Source of the DNA: Rickettsia typhi
GTDB taxonomy: Bacteria > Pseudomonadota > Alphaproteobacteria > Rickettsiales > Deianiraeaceae
NCBI GenBank assembly: GCA_945876965.1
Contig: CAMCQG010000003.1
Span: forward strand, 1 to 63,383
DNA length: 63,383 nt
Direction: 5' to 3'
The notes beneath the pieces are model-generated. The model was given only the letters and a program-made list of their open reading frames with translations. It was not told where the DNA came from and ran no database searches. Made by a program: the position numbers and the translations under genes. This document shows positions 19,146 through 27,043 of this stretch, in pieces; the stretch's first letter is position 1, and the number at the start of each line of letters is the position of its first letter.

Positions 19146-20246
19146 ATGAAGACAATTTTGCAGGTTTTACCAACATTTAATACTGGTGGCACAGAATATG
19201 ATACGCTGGATACAGCTAATTTTTTGGCAAAAAATGGATATAAATGCATCATTTTATCAAGCGGTGGAACATTGGTTAGCAAACTAGACAAAAATATAAT
19301 TCATATTATTGGCAAAAATATTAAATCTAAAAATCCTATATTTTTATGGCAAAATATTTGTTTAATACAAAAAATAATTGCTGAATATAATGTTGATATT
19401 GTTCATAGCAGATCTAGGGCACAGGCTTGGGCTTGTTTTTTTGCTGTTAAAAAATTTGCAAATATAAAATATATAACAACATTTCATGGGCTTTATAAAA
19501 TGAATAATTGGTTTAAAAAGCTATATAATTCAAGCATGGTTCGTAGTGATAAAATTATTGCTGTATCCGAATTTGCAAAAAATTATATAATAAAATATTA
19601 TCCAAATGTAGCTAATAAAATTTCTGTAATACATAGCTGGGCTGACGAAACAAATAATATTATAGATCAGGTTTATATTGATAAAATAAAAAAGGATAAT
19701 GCGATCAAGGATACTGATAAAATTATTTTTTTACCAGGCAGATTATCTCTTTCAAAAGGGCATGAATTTTGGTTAAATGCAATGGTAAAAGTTCACGCAG
19801 ATCGTATTGTTTGTATTGCAATGGCAAGCAATGAACCACTTAGGGAAAAATTAAAAGCGATATCTGAAAGGGGCAATTTTAGACATAGATTGGTTTTTAT
19901 TCCTTATACCGATAAAATAACAAGCTTATATTCTATTGCAGATTTGGTTGTTTGCCCTTCAATAAAAGCAGAATCTTTTGGAAAAACTGTTGTTGAAGCT
20001 TGTTTGTTAGAAAAACCTATAATTGCAACAGATTTAGGACCATTTCAAGAAACAATTGTTGATGAAAAAACTGGCTGGCTTATTCCAAATGGAGACATAG
20101 ATGCTTTTGCAAAAAAGATAGATTTTGTGTTGCATTTAGATAAAAATACTAAACAAAATATTGGTAAAAATGCCAAAGAATATGTTTTGAAAAATTTTAA
20201 TTCACAGGCTTTGTTATTAAAAACTATACAATTTTATGAAAATTAG
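19146..20246 (+). CDS. Glycosyltransferase family 4 protein
   Basis: GT-B fold glycosyltransferase, probably for envelope polysaccharide or glycolipid. N-terminal TFNTGGTEYDTLDTANFLAK is the GT4 acceptor-side glycine loop. C-terminal LPGRLSLSKGHEFWLNAM and then SIKAESFGKTVVEACLLEKP contain the 'E.FG...vEa...g.P' nucleotide-sugar motif. At 366 residues it is full length. It is tightly packed between clpX (3 bases) and rsmE (11-base overlap). Donor and acceptor cannot be read from sequence. Confidence 0.85.
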   Translation: MKTILQVLPTFNTGGTEYDTLDTANFLAKNGYKCIILSSGGTLVSKLDKNIIHIIGKNIKSKNPIFLWQNICLIQKIIAEYNVDIVHSRSRAQAWACFFAVKKFANIKYITTFHGLYKMNNWFKKLYNSSMVRSDKIIAVSEFAKNYIIKYYPNVANKISVIHSWADETNNIIDQVYIDKIKKDNAIKDTDKIIFLPGRLSLSKGHEFWLNAMVKVHADRIVCIAMASNEPLREKLKAISERGNFRHRLVFIPYTDKITSLYSIADLVVCPSIKAESFGKTVVEACLLEKPIIATDLGPFQETIVDEKTGWLIPNGDIDAFAKKIDFVLHLDKNTKQNIGKNAKEYVLKNFNSQALLLKTIQFYEN

Positions 20247-20916
20247 ACTTTTTATACAAGATATAGATTTTAATAATATCAAAATTATTGATGATCAGTA
20301 TCATTATTTAGCCAATGTTTTGCGGATTAAAAATGATGAAGAGGTTTTTATTTTTAATGAGCAAGGTGAATGGCAATGCCGTGTTTCAATTTTACATAAA
20401 AAATATATTATATTGCAAATACAAGAACAAATAGAAAAACAAGATAAATTATTGGATATAACTGTTTGCATTCCTCTTATAAAGCCAGATACAATGTCGA
20501 GAATGATTAGGCAATCGGTTGAGATTGGTGTAAAAAAAATTATTATTTTTAATGCAAGATATTCGTCGGTTCGTCATATAAATTTAGATAAAATAAGGGT
20601 TATAGCAATTGAAGCCTTAGAGCAATGTGGGGGTATTTTATTGCCAAAAATTATTTTTTGCGATAATTTAGAGCAGACTTTTATTGAATGCGAAGGTATA
20701 ATTTTATATGCCAACGAAAAAACAATTCAAAATGGAGTAAAAAATAAAATACCAAAAAATACAGAAACTACAATTTTTATTGGCCCAGAGGGTGGTTTTT
20801 CTGATGAAGAAATAAATTTTTTATCTAACCAAAAAGATACGATTTCGGTCAACTTAGGTCATAGAATTTTGCGATCAGATACAGCGCTTATATCTCTTAT
20901 TACTCAGGTTTTTTAA
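20236..20916 (+). CDS. rsmE: 16S rRNA (uracil-1498-N3)-methyltransferase RsmE
   Basis: SPOUT-class methyltransferase modifying U1498 of 16S rRNA. It has an N-terminal PUA-like barrel (HYLANVLRIKNDEEVFIFN) and the C-terminal SPOUT knot with FIGPEGGFSDEEINF and LGHRILRSDTALI, the family hallmarks. The 226 residues are slightly short of the usual 240. The start overlaps the glycosyltransferase end by 11 bases, making it the last gene of the clpX unit. Confidence 0.92.
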   Translation: MKIRLFIQDIDFNNIKIIDDQYHYLANVLRIKNDEEVFIFNEQGEWQCRVSILHKKYIILQIQEQIEKQDKLLDITVCIPLIKPDTMSRMIRQSVEIGVKKIIIFNARYSSVRHINLDKIRVIAIEALEQCGGILLPKIIFCDNLEQTFIECEGIILYANEKTIQNGVKNKIPKNTETTIFIGPEGGFSDEEINFLSNQKDTISVNLGHRILRSDTALISLITQVF

Positions 20917-20980
20917 TTGATATTTTATTGTGCAAAATATATTTTTTATAATTAAAAAATGTATATAAAAATAAGCATAC

Positions 20981-21001
20981 ACTAGATATTCCATATCCAG
21001 T
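20981..21001. terminator. Possible bidirectional hairpin between rsmE and recN
   Basis: ACTAGATAT, TCC and ATATCCAGT form a 9-bp stem with one G-T pair and a three-base loop, between convergent genes. There is no clean T run on either side, so this is a weak call. Confidence 0.25.
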
Positions 21002-21020
21002 AATAATATAAATCATAAAA

Positions 21021-22634
21021 TCAAATTTCAATACCAGATATCATCATTTCAATTTCTTTTATTATGCCCATTGTATCTAAATGGTCGGCATTTACAACGG
21101 TTTCTATACCATCAGTTTGTTTGCTAATTCGCAATACAGTATCTCCTCGTTTTACAACTTGATGACTATGTGTCACTGCTAAAACTTGTGTTTTTTTGCT
21201 TAAATCATACAAAAATTCTGCTATAAGAGATGCAACAATGCCACTTGTTCCGCTGTCTATTTCGTCAAAAATGATTGATGGTAAGCTAACTTTTTTTGAC
21301 ATAACCGATTTAAATGCCAGCATAAATCTAGATAATTCACCGCCTGATGCAATTTTATTAATTGGCATAATTGGCATTCCAGGGTTTGTAGACGCGGCAA
21401 AATGGACAGAATCTATGCCTTGTGAAGTTGCTAAATTTTCGTCATCAGATATAATAACTGCCATTTTTGCATGTTCCATTTTTAATCGCGTAAGTTCTTC
21501 ATGTAGCTCATCAACAAAAATATGTGATGCCAAGCGGCGTTTTTGTGTTATAATTTTAGCGCTTTTTAGATAAATTTGCCAAACTTCTTTAACTTTTTTT
21601 TCCGAAACAATAATGTTATCTTCGATGTTATCAGTTGTATCAATATTTGTTCTTGCCGTTTCGTATAAAGCAGATAAACCTGTGGAGCTTACATTATATT
21701 TACGACAAATTTGGCGAATTTGATACAATCTATCTTCTATAATTTCTAGTTCAGCTTCTGCATTTCCAGTTTTTCTAACAACACCAGAAATATAATCCAT
21801 TCCTTCACAAAATTCTATTGCAGATTGCTCAATTATGTTAGCTATTTTTATAAGTTCTTCGTTGGCATCATGTTTTATACTGGATATATTTTTGGCAATT
21901 TTTTTGATATTTCTAACAACATTTGCTCCGTTTTCAAGAGCTATGGTTTCTTCTAATACCTTTAAAGTGCTGTCTTGTTCTAAAAGTATTTTTTTTCGTT
22001 CAAGTAACTTATTATCCTCATCTTCTATAAATTGTAATTTTTCTATATCTTTTACGATTCCACAATAATGATCATAATCTGTGGCGATTTTATCTTTAAT
22101 TTCTAATAACTTTTGATGCTCTTTTTTTGAATTGCTATAAGTTGCAAATAATTCTTTTAAAGCAACTAAATCATTGCGTAAAACAGCATATTCGTCTAGC
22201 ATTTTAAGATGCTCGCTCGCCTCCAATAATCTACCCTGCACAAATTGTCCGTTTATTTCTATTAAATAATTAGAAATTTTATTTATTAGCGATAAAGTTG
22301 TCGGCATATCGTTTATAAAGCAGCTGTTTTTTCCGTCTGGATATATTACGCGTTTTAATGCAATTGTGTCGTTAATTTCTATTGAATTTTGCTTTAAAAT
22401 ATCTATTAAATCTATGCTATTATTGTGTTCAAAATCTGCAATTATGATAGCTTTTTGTTCACCTTTACGAACTATTTCACCTTTTGCTCTTCCTCCGGTT
22501 ACAAGCTCAATACAATCTAAAACTACAGATTTACCAGACCCAGTTTGACCAACAATTACATTTAATCCATATCTAAAATCTATACAAATTTTTTTTATAA
22601 TTGTTATATTTTCTATATAAAGATGTTTTAGCAT
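21021..22634 (-). CDS. recN: DNA repair protein RecN
   Basis: SMC-like ATPase that holds DNA ends in double-strand break repair. The N-terminal half has Walker A VGQTGSGKSVVLDCIE with the characteristic GRAKGE that follows. The centre is coiled coil, and the C-terminal half has the signature ASGGELSRFMLAFK, Walker B PSIIFDEIDSGTSG and LAVTHSHQV. The frame extends to 22697, but ATG 22634 (MLKHLYIENI) is the conserved start. About 537 residues is normal. It follows rpsI in the rpsO-rplM-rpsI-recN strand run. Confidence 0.95.
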   Translation of the reverse strand: MLKHLYIENITIIKKICIDFRYGLNVIVGQTGSGKSVVLDCIELVTGGRAKGEIVRKGEQKAIIIADFEHNNSIDLIDILKQNSIEINDTIALKRVIYPDGKNSCFINDMPTTLSLINKISNYLIEINGQFVQGRLLEASEHLKMLDEYAVLRNDLVALKELFATYSNSKKEHQKLLEIKDKIATDYDHYCGIVKDIEKLQFIEDEDNKLLERKKILLEQDSTLKVLEETIALENGANVVRNIKKIAKNISSIKHDANEELIKIANIIEQSAIEFCEGMDYISGVVRKTGNAEAELEIIEDRLYQIRQICRKYNVSSTGLSALYETARTNIDTTDNIEDNIIVSEKKVKEVWQIYLKSAKIITQKRRLASHIFVDELHEELTRLKMEHAKMAVIISDDENLATSQGIDSVHFAASTNPGMPIMPINKIASGGELSRFMLAFKSVMSKKVSLPSIIFDEIDSGTSGIVASLIAEFLYDLSKKTQVLAVTHSHQVVKRGDTVLRISKQTDGIETVVNADHLDTMGIIKEIEMMISGIEI

Positions 22635-22703
22635 TTTGTTATAAATCAATATAAGGCTGAGCCTATAATTTGGCCAACATAATGATATATTGACCAAATT
22701 TTA

Positions 22704-23264
22704 TTATCTCTTAGAGAATTGTTCAACTTTTCTAGCTTTCGGTTGACCAGTATTTTTAGACTGAACAGCACGAGAATCTCTTGTTAATAATCCCTCTTTT
22801 TTCAATAATGTTTTAGTAGAAATATCAACCAACACCAAAGCTTTAGCTATTGCATTAGCAACTGCATCGGCTTGTCCAGTTTTACCGCCACCTTTTACAG
22901 AAACTCTAATTTTATATTTAGAAGCCTGCTCGCCGGTAACTTTAAAAATTTTATCAATTTTAGTTATCAGTTTTTTGATATTGCTAAAATAGACTAATAC
23001 ATCTTTATCGTTGACCAAGATAAATCCATCTTTTTCATTTTTATCATCAGTCCAAAGCATAGCACTTGCAACAGATGATTTTCTGCCACCTCTTGTGATA
23101 ATAGTATTTCCAGATGGTTTTGGTAAAACAATTTTATTGCTTTTTTTAACTGTTTTTACTTTTGCAGTAGAAACAGCCTGATCAGCATTTAAATCTTCTT
23201 TTTTTGCTTTAGGTGATGCTTTTATTTTTTTAACTTCATCAATAACTTCTTTTTTTTCTGTCAT
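22704..23264 (-). CDS. rpsI: 30S ribosomal protein S9
   Basis: Ribosomal protein S9 near the P site, whose C-terminal arginine contacts tRNA. The core has TRGGRKSSVASAMLW, VSVKGGGKTGQADAVANAIA, LLTRDSRAV and the ending EQFSKR. The usual KYG...R.R.Q.SKR end is slightly changed. A Lys/Ala-rich extension of about 50 residues precedes the core and gives 186 residues instead of about 130; long N-terminal extensions occur in some Rickettsiales. It follows rplM after 12 bases, the conserved rplM-rpsI pair. Confidence 0.97.
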   Translation of the reverse strand: MTEKKEVIDEVKKIKASPKAKKEDLNADQAVSTAKVKTVKKSNKIVLPKPSGNTIITRGGRKSSVASAMLWTDDKNEKDGFILVNDKDVLVYFSNIKKLITKIDKIFKVTGEQASKYKIRVSVKGGGKTGQADAVANAIAKALVLVDISTKTLLKKEGLLTRDSRAVQSKNTGQPKARKVEQFSKR

Positions 23265-23276
23265 AATCTATAATAA

Positions 23277-23783
23277 CTAATTCTTTTTATTTTTACGGTT
23301 CAAACTTGCAAAATCGATAAGCTCTGGTTGTTGAGCAATATGAGGATGTTCTGCACCCGCATAAATATGCAATCTTGTTAATTGCTTATAAGCCAAAGGA
23401 CCAGTTCCAAGCATTCTTTCAACTGCTTTTTTAACTAAAGTCTCAGATTTTTTTTCACGCACAGCTCTAACCGCAATAGCTTTAATACCACCTGGATAAC
23501 CTGTGTGATGATAATAAATTTTATCAGTTTCTTTTTTACCAGTTAAAACAATAGCATCAGAATTAATAACTATTATATGATCACCACAATCAACATGCGG
23601 AGTATAATCTGCTCTGTGTTTACCCATTAATCTGTGAGCAATAAAGCTTGAAACTCTACCTAGAATTAAGTCTTTAAGATCAACGATAATCCAATTTTTT
23701 TGCAACCCAACATGACTAAGAGATAAAGTAACATTTTTTACCTTAGGATTGTTAGGATTTATAATATTTTCTGCTGTATTCAT
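23277..23783 (-). CDS. rplM: 50S ribosomal protein L13
   Basis: Early-assembly large-subunit protein. Diagnostic segments are NWIIVDLKDLILGRVSSFIA, GKHRADYTPHVDCGD, TGKKETDKIYYHHTGYPGG and VERMLGTGPLAYKQLTRLHI followed by YAGAEHPH. At 168 residues it has modest extra residues at both ends. It is co-oriented with rpsO upstream and rpsI downstream at 11-12 base spacings. Confidence 0.97.
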   Translation of the reverse strand: MNTAENIINPNNPKVKNVTLSLSHVGLQKNWIIVDLKDLILGRVSSFIAHRLMGKHRADYTPHVDCGDHIIVINSDAIVLTGKKETDKIYYHHTGYPGGIKAIAVRAVREKKSETLVKKAVERMLGTGPLAYKQLTRLHIYAGAEHPHIAQQPELIDFASLNRKNKKN

Positions 23784-23794
23784 AAAACGAGTAA

Positions 23795-24073
23795 TTATTT
23801 GTGTGTATCTCTAATTTTTAAAGCTGTAATTAATGGCAAATATTTATCTGCATAATTTTTCTTTACATAAGACAAATATGTTCTACGCTTTGCAACCATT
23901 ATAAGCAAAGATCTTCTAGCGTCATGATCTTTTTTATGCTCCTGTAAATGCCCAGTTAAATATGTTATTCTGGATGTAAGCATAGCAACTTGAACAAAAG
24001 GAGACCCAGTATCAGTTGCGTGTATTTTAAAATCTTTGCAGATTTCTTCTTTATTTATTATATATTTACTCAT
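23795..24073 (-). CDS. rpsO: 30S ribosomal protein S15
   Basis: Small-subunit protein binding the central domain of 16S rRNA. KDFKIHATDTGSPFVQVAML, then LTGHLQEHKKDHDARRSL and KRRTYLSYVKKN are the family signature. ATG 24073 (MSKYI) is chosen over the upstream ATG at 24106 because it gives the usual length (92 residues). Instead of the common rpsO-pnp pair it heads rpsO-rplM-rpsI-recN. No Shine-Dalgarno sequence is seen despite the expected high expression. Confidence 0.96.
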   Translation of the reverse strand: MSKYIINKEEICKDFKIHATDTGSPFVQVAMLTSRITYLTGHLQEHKKDHDARRSLLIMVAKRRTYLSYVKKNYADKYLPLITALKIRDTHK

Positions 24074-24211
24074 AAAAACCAATATTAGTTTGTTGAAAAA
24101 CAACACTTATCGCAGTCATAAAACCGACATAAGCAACAATCGTTAAAACCATATTTTTTATTTGTCAACAAAAATTTTATAACCCAAAGGGTAATTATAT
24201 ACAAAGCCGAC

Positions 24212-24685
24212 CTAGGGTTTATCAATAAACCTATCAAGTAATTTTTTATATATATTTTTAATTGCGTCAAATAACGGATGTTTTATTTTTAAAATTAAAA
24301 TAAACAAAGATACAACAAAGAATATAAATACAACTTCTTTGTTTGGGTTAATAGTATTAATATTATCAATCACTGGTTTTATAAGGCCTGTTATAATAAG
24401 ATTAATATTATCCATTATAGATGTTATAATAATTTTTATTACAACTTGCAATGATTTGTTATCACTCCAAACACATAATATTGTTTTGATAACAATAGAC
24501 AGAAAGAACAAATATAATCCAACAAATATTATTTCATGCAACCAAATATTTATTTTTTTAGTATTATCGGTAAAAATTGTTAAAATATGCTGGGATTTAT
24601 TTTTATTCATTCTTTTTTTTGTTACTTCTTGTTTTTCATCTACTAAGAAAGCTAATGATTTTATGAATTCTTCTTTGTTAGTCAT
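24212..24685 (-). CDS. Small membrane protein, putative toxin partner of the Panacea protein
   Basis: A 157-residue protein with a charged N-terminus, a membrane segment near residues 48-72 (HEIIFVGLYLFFLSIVIKTI), a weaker amphipathic stretch around 80-105 and a second segment near 118-136 (VVFIFFVVSLFILILKI), ending in a basic tail. No enzymatic motif was recognised. It begins 11 bases after the Panacea-domain gene. Panacea proteins neutralise diverse neighbouring toxins, some of them membrane-acting, so a toxin role is a reasonable inference. The same gene order recurs at 60.1-61.0 kb. Confidence 0.6.
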   Translation of the reverse strand: MTNKEEFIKSLAFLVDEKQEVTKKRMNKNKSQHILTIFTDNTKKINIWLHEIIFVGLYLFFLSIVIKTILCVWSDNKSLQVVIKIIITSIMDNINLIITGLIKPVIDNINTINPNKEVVFIFFVVSLFILILKIKHPLFDAIKNIYKKLLDRFIDKP

Positions 24686-24696
24686 GCTTATTTCAA

Positions 24697-25227
24697 TTAT
24701 AAATTATTTATCAATCTTGTAGAATATTCTTGAAACATTATAGCATCTTCTGCTGTAAATTCTATTGGGTGATTTGGTGCTATTTGATAAGCCCTATACC
24801 ATGGGCCATCGAAAATATGGCTTTGTTCAACAAGCTCAAATGATTCTTGTTCTGCCAATAATATAAAATTAGCCTTTATTATATTAAAAGCTTCTTTGTT
24901 ATTTTTTTCACTTACTGTTAAAAAAGATGGCTCTTGTTCGGTTTCAGGGTCATAATAACAAGATCTAATATTTTTTATTGGTTTTTTACCAAAATGTCTA
25001 AATTCATAATATATCTCATCTGCAACGGGTCCAAATTTCCATGCCTGCATTCTTTTATTAAATAAATAATTACCAGTAACGGTATAATATAGTCCATCTG
25101 AAAAATATAACAATTTCTGTAATTTTAAATTTGTAATTTCTACATCATAAGAATCTCCAAGCTCTAATATACAATTTGCAACCTGAGATACTAAAAGATT
25201 AGAATTGTTGATTATTATATCATTCAT
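24697..25227 (-). CDS. Panacea domain protein (DUF4065/SocA-like antitoxin)
   Basis: Panacea (SocA/GepA, DUF4065) proteins act as antitoxins or proteolysis adaptors for an adjacent toxin. Diagnostic features are ITNLKLQKLLYFSDGLYY near the N-terminus, MQAWKFGPVADEIYYEFRHF, and the C-terminal FELVEQSHIFDGPWYRAYQ. The length of 176 residues is typical. It overlaps the preceding 54-residue ORF by ATGA and precedes a two-segment membrane protein by 11 bases, forming a three-gene cassette. Confidence 0.85.
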   Translation of the reverse strand: MNDIIINNSNLLVSQVANCILELGDSYDVEITNLKLQKLLYFSDGLYYTVTGNYLFNKRMQAWKFGPVADEIYYEFRHFGKKPIKNIRSCYYDPETEQEPSFLTVSEKNNKEAFNIIKANFILLAEQESFELVEQSHIFDGPWYRAYQIAPNHPIEFTAEDAIMFQEYSTRLINNL

Positions 25228-25388
25228 TTTCTATCATTATTAACCTTCAAAAACCCTTCCAAAGCCTCTTTAAAAGGCATATCTAATTTAAATACTTCAT
25301 CTTTTTTAGCTATTTTCTTTGTGGAAGCATTATTTTTAATATCAACCTTTTTATTTTTGTCAACTTCTTTATTCTTTTTATCTAACAT
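25224..25388 (-). CDS. Small Lys-rich protein, 54 residues, first gene of the Panacea cassette
   Basis: A short reading frame with ATG at 25386-25388 and TGA at 25224-25226, overlapping the Panacea start as ATGA. The first 30 residues are mostly Lys, Asp and Asn; the end reads FKLDMPFKEALEGFLKVN, a compact amphipathic helix. Similar short proteins with a 'PF.EAL..ll' motif are, as I recall, found beside Panacea genes, but I cannot confirm this here. Tight coupling and a good promoter just upstream support a real gene. The function is unknown. Confidence 0.6.
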   Translation of the reverse strand: MLDKKNKEVDKNKKVDIKNNASTKKIAKKDEVFKLDMPFKEALEGFLKVNNDRK

Positions 25389-25410
25389 ACACTAGCAATT
25401 AACTTCTTAT

Positions 25411-25438
25411 ATGATAACTGTCTGCTATTACTTGTCAA
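25411..25438 (-). promoter_or_regulatory. Promoter of the Panacea cassette
   Basis: Reading on the minus strand, TTGACA (25438-25433) is followed after 16 bases by TATCAT (25416-25411). The first start codon is 22 bases downstream, leaving a very short leader. Both hexamers are close to consensus. Confidence 0.45.
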
Positions 25439-25484
25439 GAAATATTCAAATTTGCCATTGGCAATTTATACAAAACAAATATAT

Positions 25485-26282
25485 CTATCGCAATAAATCA
25501 TTAAGTGATGTTTTTTTACGAGTTTGTTCATCAACTTGCTTTATAACAACTGCACAATTTGTAGAAATTCCATGTTCGCCTAAAATACTGCCACCAACAA
25601 CAACAGACCCTGCTTTTATAACGCCATAATGCACATTTCCAGTTTGACGATCGACAATTTTTGTTGCACCAGTAATTGTAACTCCGGCCCCTATAACGCT
25701 ACCTTCTTCGATAATAACCCCTTCGGCAATTTGGCATCCAGCACCAACAAAACAATTATCTTCTATAACAACAGGGCTAGTCTGAACTGGCTCTATTACT
25801 CCTGCTAGAACAGTATTTGATGAAATATGACAATTTTTACCAATTTTAACACAGCTTCCAACGGTTACCAAACTATCAATCATTGTGTTTTCTCCTATGT
25901 TGCTACCAATATTTATAAACGATGGCATAACAATTACACCAGAGGCTAAAAATGCACCTTTTCTGACAAAACAACCCGGAACTGCCCTTATTTTATTTGC
26001 TGCAAAATCTTCTTCTAGCCAATTATCAAATTTTCCAACAATTTTATCATACCAACAATCTTTTATAACAAAAGCATCTGTGCTGCCTAAATATAACAAA
26101 ATTGCCCTTTTTATCCATTCGTTGACCGACCATTTACCATCGATTTTTTGGACAACAGAAATTTCGCCTTTGTCTAGCAAATTTATAACCTCTGTTATAG
26201 CGTGTATGTCGCTAGATTTTTTTACATCAGAAATACCCTGATTTTGTTTGATTTGCCAAAGATTATTTATTATGTTTTGCAT
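25485..26282 (-). CDS. dapD: 2,3,4,5-tetrahydropyridine-2,6-dicarboxylate N-succinyltransferase DapD
   Basis: Succinylase step of diaminopimelate/lysine synthesis, serving peptidoglycan. The C-terminal left-handed beta-helix carries hexapeptide repeats (FINIGSNIGENTMIDSLVTV, IGKNCHISSNTVLAGVIEP) and the conserved VIEDNCFVGAGCQIAEGVII. The N-terminal helical domain ends in NKIRAVPGCFVRKGAFL. ATG 26282 (MQNII) is preferred to the start at 26315 and gives 265 residues. No other dap gene is adjacent, so the pathway is dispersed. Confidence 0.93.
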   Translation of the reverse strand: MQNIINNLWQIKQNQGISDVKKSSDIHAITEVINLLDKGEISVVQKIDGKWSVNEWIKRAILLYLGSTDAFVIKDCWYDKIVGKFDNWLEEDFAANKIRAVPGCFVRKGAFLASGVIVMPSFINIGSNIGENTMIDSLVTVGSCVKIGKNCHISSNTVLAGVIEPVQTSPVVIEDNCFVGAGCQIAEGVIIEEGSVIGAGVTITGATKIVDRQTGNVHYGVIKAGSVVVGGSILGEHGISTNCAVVIKQVDEQTRKKTSLNDLLR

Positions 26283-26416
26283 AGCGGATAAAATTAATAT
26301 AAAATATATTTGCAAGAGTTATTACACAAAAAGCAATATTTTTTATTATTTAATTGCATAATTAAAAAAAGTTTTTATATTCAGTTTTGTATGATAAAAT
26401 AATTGATACCTTTTTT

Positions 26417-27040
26417 ATGTTAAAATTGAGACAAATTCTATTTTTTTTATTGCCATATCTTCTAAGATATACATCTTATATAATATTATGTGCAATTCCT
26501 TTGAATATAATGTTTTATCAAAAACCAAAATCGTTAACAATTTTCATTATTAGTTTTGTTATGCTTTTGGCATTAAAAATTATTATGTATAGAATTCCAT
26601 TTGTTATAAAAAATTGTGCTAAAATTTATAATTATTTGACGCCAAAACCAAGGGCTCAGAATTCTCAATTAAACTATATTGAATGTTTGTTTTTATCCTG
26701 TTTTGCTTGCGATCTAGCATTTGATAAAAATTTTGCTATTATAGGATGTTTGATAGCAGTTTTTATATGTTTTGGTCTTGATTTTTTGTATAATTTACCA
26801 TTTAAAAATAATAAATTACAAAAAAGTATAGTTATATTTTTAATGATCTTGTTAACATTTTTATTTGTTTATATAAAATACACATATGCAATGCCTATAA
26901 TAATTATATTATTTATAGCAACATTATTAACAGTTGTGCAAATTTATAGCTATAATATTAAAAAATTTGGACAACCAATGATTGTGGCAATTGCGGCTGC
27001 AATGTTGCTCAATTTTATTAATATTTCTGTTATATCATAA
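26417..27040 (+). CDS. Hypothetical multi-pass membrane protein
   Basis: About 207 residues with roughly six hydrophobic segments and no recognisable family. ATG 26417 is preferred; the frame also opens at a TTG (26387). The gene is followed after 3 bases by the sulfatase-fold membrane protein and then by an outer-membrane barrel, so the three probably form an envelope operon. KNCAKIYNYLTPKPRAQ is a basic soluble loop between membrane segments. Confidence 0.6.
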   Translation: MLKLRQILFFLLPYLLRYTSYIILCAIPLNIMFYQKPKSLTIFIISFVMLLALKIIMYRIPFVIKNCAKIYNYLTPKPRAQNSQLNYIECLFLSCFACDLAFDKNFAIIGCLIAVFICFGLDFLYNLPFKNNKLQKSIVIFLMILLTFLFVYIKYTYAMPIIIILFIATLLTVVQIYSYNIKKFGQPMIVAIAAAMLLNFINISVIS

Positions 27041-27043
27041 ATA

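Noticed and set aside
24085..24270. Cys-rich 61-residue frame upstream of rpsO
   Set aside because: It overlaps the end of the membrane-protein gene and the rpsO leader, with no motif and no plausible start context; most likely a chance frame.
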